16,366 bases of DNA from an uncultured Bacteroidales bacterium (lineage in GTDB: Bacteria; Bacteroidota; Bacteroidia; Bacteroidales; UBA932), in NCBI GenBank assembly GCA_946549475.1, contig CAMNQO010000017.1, positions 1-16,366 of the forward strand. The letters run 5' to 3'. The translations under genes and the position numbers were made by a program. The notes under the pieces were generated by a model, which did no database searches, was not told where the DNA came from, and saw only the letters and a list, made by a program, of their open reading frames with translations. Of this stretch, positions 15,378-16,366 are shown in pieces (position 1 is the first letter of the stretch; each line of letters opens with the position of its first letter).

Positions 15378-15420
15378 ACGCGGCTGCCGGCACGGGTTGA
15401 TGACGCGACTGCCGGCACGG
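15378..15420. repeat. Near-perfect 18-base direct repeat in the convergent intergenic gap
   Basis: ACGCGGCTGCCGGCACGG (15378-15395) recurs as ACGCGACTGCCGGCACGG (15403-15420), with 17 of 18 bases the same and a period of 25. The first copy begins one base after the stop codon of the last operon gene. It may be a remnant of a local duplication or a protein-binding repeat. Confidence 0.6.
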
Positions 15421-15426
15421 CAGTTG
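15406..15426. other. Compact hairpin between convergent genes, possible transcription end
   Basis: ACTGCCG (15408-15414) pairs with CGGCAGT (15418-15424) around a 3-base loop, and G15407/T15425 and C15406/G15426 can extend it to nine pairs. No T-run follows on either strand, so it is not a standard intrinsic terminator. Its place between the two converging stop codons makes a role in 3' end formation for either transcript possible. Confidence 0.4.
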
Positions 15427-15442
15427 GCCGGATTGTGGTGCG

Positions 15443-16366
15443 TCAGTTGGCGTAGTAGTTCGTACCGAGGTTGTACAGGGTCAGCGGCAAGGGATAGGAA
15501 GGAAATGCAACTTCGGGCGGCCGGGTCCAGTTGCTCATCTTGATGCTGTCTCCGGTGGAGGTAGTATAGACGATCAAGTTGCTGTCTGTCACATTACCGG
15601 TCGTCGCCGTAGAAGCCCCGAAGGCCAGTGAAATACGGAAATATGCATTGGTTATCGTCCTGGGCATGCTGAGGTCGATGCGGGTGATGGTCGCTTCGCT
15701 GTTCATCTGCGCAATCGTCAATTGCGTATGGTTTACAACAGTCGTCGAAGCACCGGTCCTGCCGGCTCCGTCACAGCGGTAATAACAATCCTTGAGGACG
15801 GCCGTTCCATTTAAAAAGCCACATATTCCCCCATAGGCGGAACCGGACGTCGTCGGTACGGCCGTGCCGTTCATATACTTAAGCGTTCCCGTCGCCCGGT
15901 TGGCATAACAATTCCGAATCGTCGCATTCATTGCATACCCGGCTATGCCGCCGATATTGACATTGGCTGCGGTGGCCGTATTCTGAATGACGGCATCCCC
16001 GAGATTGACACAGTTGGCCAGAACGGCATCGTAAGTGTTTTTATACAAATACCCCACCAGGCCGCCCGTACTGCAATTGGTGCCATTGCCATCCGCTCCC
16101 GTAGAAGTAACGGCCGAACGAGAGGCACTGTTGATAATAAGGATATCATTGTTGTTTCCTGCCACATATCCGCCCAGACCGCCGACCATATAGGCACCGG
16201 TAATCGTGGCCGTAGCGGCGGAATAGCAAAGATGGACGGTACCGCCCAGGAAACGGCCGGCAATGCCTCCCACACAATGATTCACCCCCGTCACATTTGC
16301 CGCATTGCGGCATTTCTCAACAAGGCCGTCGTTCAGCAATCCGACCACGCCGGCCACATTGAAAGC
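15443..16366 (-). CDS. GLUG-repeat beta-helix surface protein, C-terminal part (5' truncated)
   Basis: The frame is open from the window edge (16366) to a stop at 15443-15445, giving 307 visible residues. The GTG at 16357 is not a credible start because the frame continues beyond it as AFNVAGVVG. Repeats match the GLUG motif well: VGGIAGRFLGGTVHLCYS, VGGLGGYVAGNN, TGGLVGYLYKNT followed by ANCVNLGD, IGGIAGYAMNATIRNCYA, and YGGICGFLNGTAVLKDCYY. The last repeat is followed by LTIAQMNS, like the T.LT.AQM tail common after the final GLUG unit. A C-terminal beta-rich segment of about 80 residues ends in LYNLGTNYYAN. GLUG proteins are secreted or cell-surface in Bacteroidota; a role in adhesion is inferred, not shown. 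It is convergent with the operon, and its promoter and N-terminus lie outside the window. The gene is less GC-rich than the operon. Confidence 0.78.
   Translation of the reverse strand, partial: AFNVAGVVGLLNDGLVEKCRNAANVTGVNHCVGGIAGRFLGGTVHLCYSAATATITGAYMVGGLGGYVAGNNNDILIINSASRSAVTSTGADGNGTNCSTGGLVGYLYKNTYDAVLANCVNLGDAVIQNTATAANVNIGGIAGYAMNATIRNCYANRATGTLKYMNGTAVPTTSGSAYGGICGFLNGTAVLKDCYYRCDGAGRTGASTTVVNHTQLTIAQMNSEATITRIDLSMPRTITNAYFRISLAFGASTATTGNVTDSNLIVYTTSTGDSIKMSNWTRPPEVAFPSYPLPLTLYNLGTNYYAN

Noticed and set aside
15406..15426. Convergent hairpin as a bidirectional intrinsic terminator
   Set aside because: No T-run follows the stem on either strand, so it is listed only as a hairpin of uncertain role.
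16355..16357. GTG as the start of the minus-strand GLUG gene
   Set aside because: The frame continues to the window edge and a GLUG unit (VAGVVG) spans the codon; the protein is cut by the window.
1..16366. CRISPR array, tRNA, rRNA, insertion sequence or integrase
   Set aside because: No regularly spaced short repeats, tRNA-like cloverleaf, rRNA sequence or transposase/integrase frame was seen on either strand.

Overview
The window looks like chromosomal DNA of a GC-rich member of the Bacteroidales, probably a gut lineage. The evidence is a SusC/SusD pair with the Bacteroidota TonB-box motif DETVVVGYG, a FecR-type anti-sigma factor, a Bacteroidetes-type ECF sigma factor, many MKK-type lipoproteins with an LAAC or similar lipobox, fimbrillin-like domains, GLUG-like beta-helix proteins, and the lack of Shine-Dalgarno sequences before starts. 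Genus cannot be fixed from the sequence alone; a high-GC genus such as Alistipes or a Cryptobacteroides-like lineage would fit.

Layout. Positions 3-926 are the 3' end of a beta-helix (GLUG-like) surface protein that ends at a clear intrinsic terminator (983-1019). An AT-rich leader (1021-1099) follows, and then ten plus-strand genes from 1100 to 15377 with gaps of 15 bases or less or short overlaps, so they read as one operon of about 14.3 kb. In order they are: FecR anti-sigma factor; SusC-type TonB-dependent transducer with an STN signalling domain; SusD lipoprotein; a phosphodiester glycosidase (NAGPA/DUF2233) lipoprotein; two lipoproteins with IPT/TIG domains followed by an NHL-type beta-propeller; an ECF sigma factor; an unrecognised 44-residue protein; and two lipoproteins with a fimbrillin-like domain followed by the same kind of beta-propeller. 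A convergent partial GLUG-repeat protein (15443-16366, minus strand) closes the window. The short convergent gap holds a near-perfect 18-base direct repeat and a compact hairpin.

How the parts may work together (inference). The locus resembles a polysaccharide utilisation locus with built-in trans-envelope signalling. Surface lipoproteins (four propellers and SusD) would capture a ligand, the phosphodiester glycosidase would cut a sugar-1-phosphodiester, SusC would import the product and signal through its STN domain to FecR, and FecR would control the ECF sigma factor encoded 8.7 kb downstream in the same operon. No ordinary glycoside hydrolase, lyase or sulfatase is visible. The most unusual points are the four paralogous propellers carried on two unrelated N-terminal scaffolds, the separation of sigma from anti-sigma factor, and the small acidic protein translationally coupled to the sigma gene.
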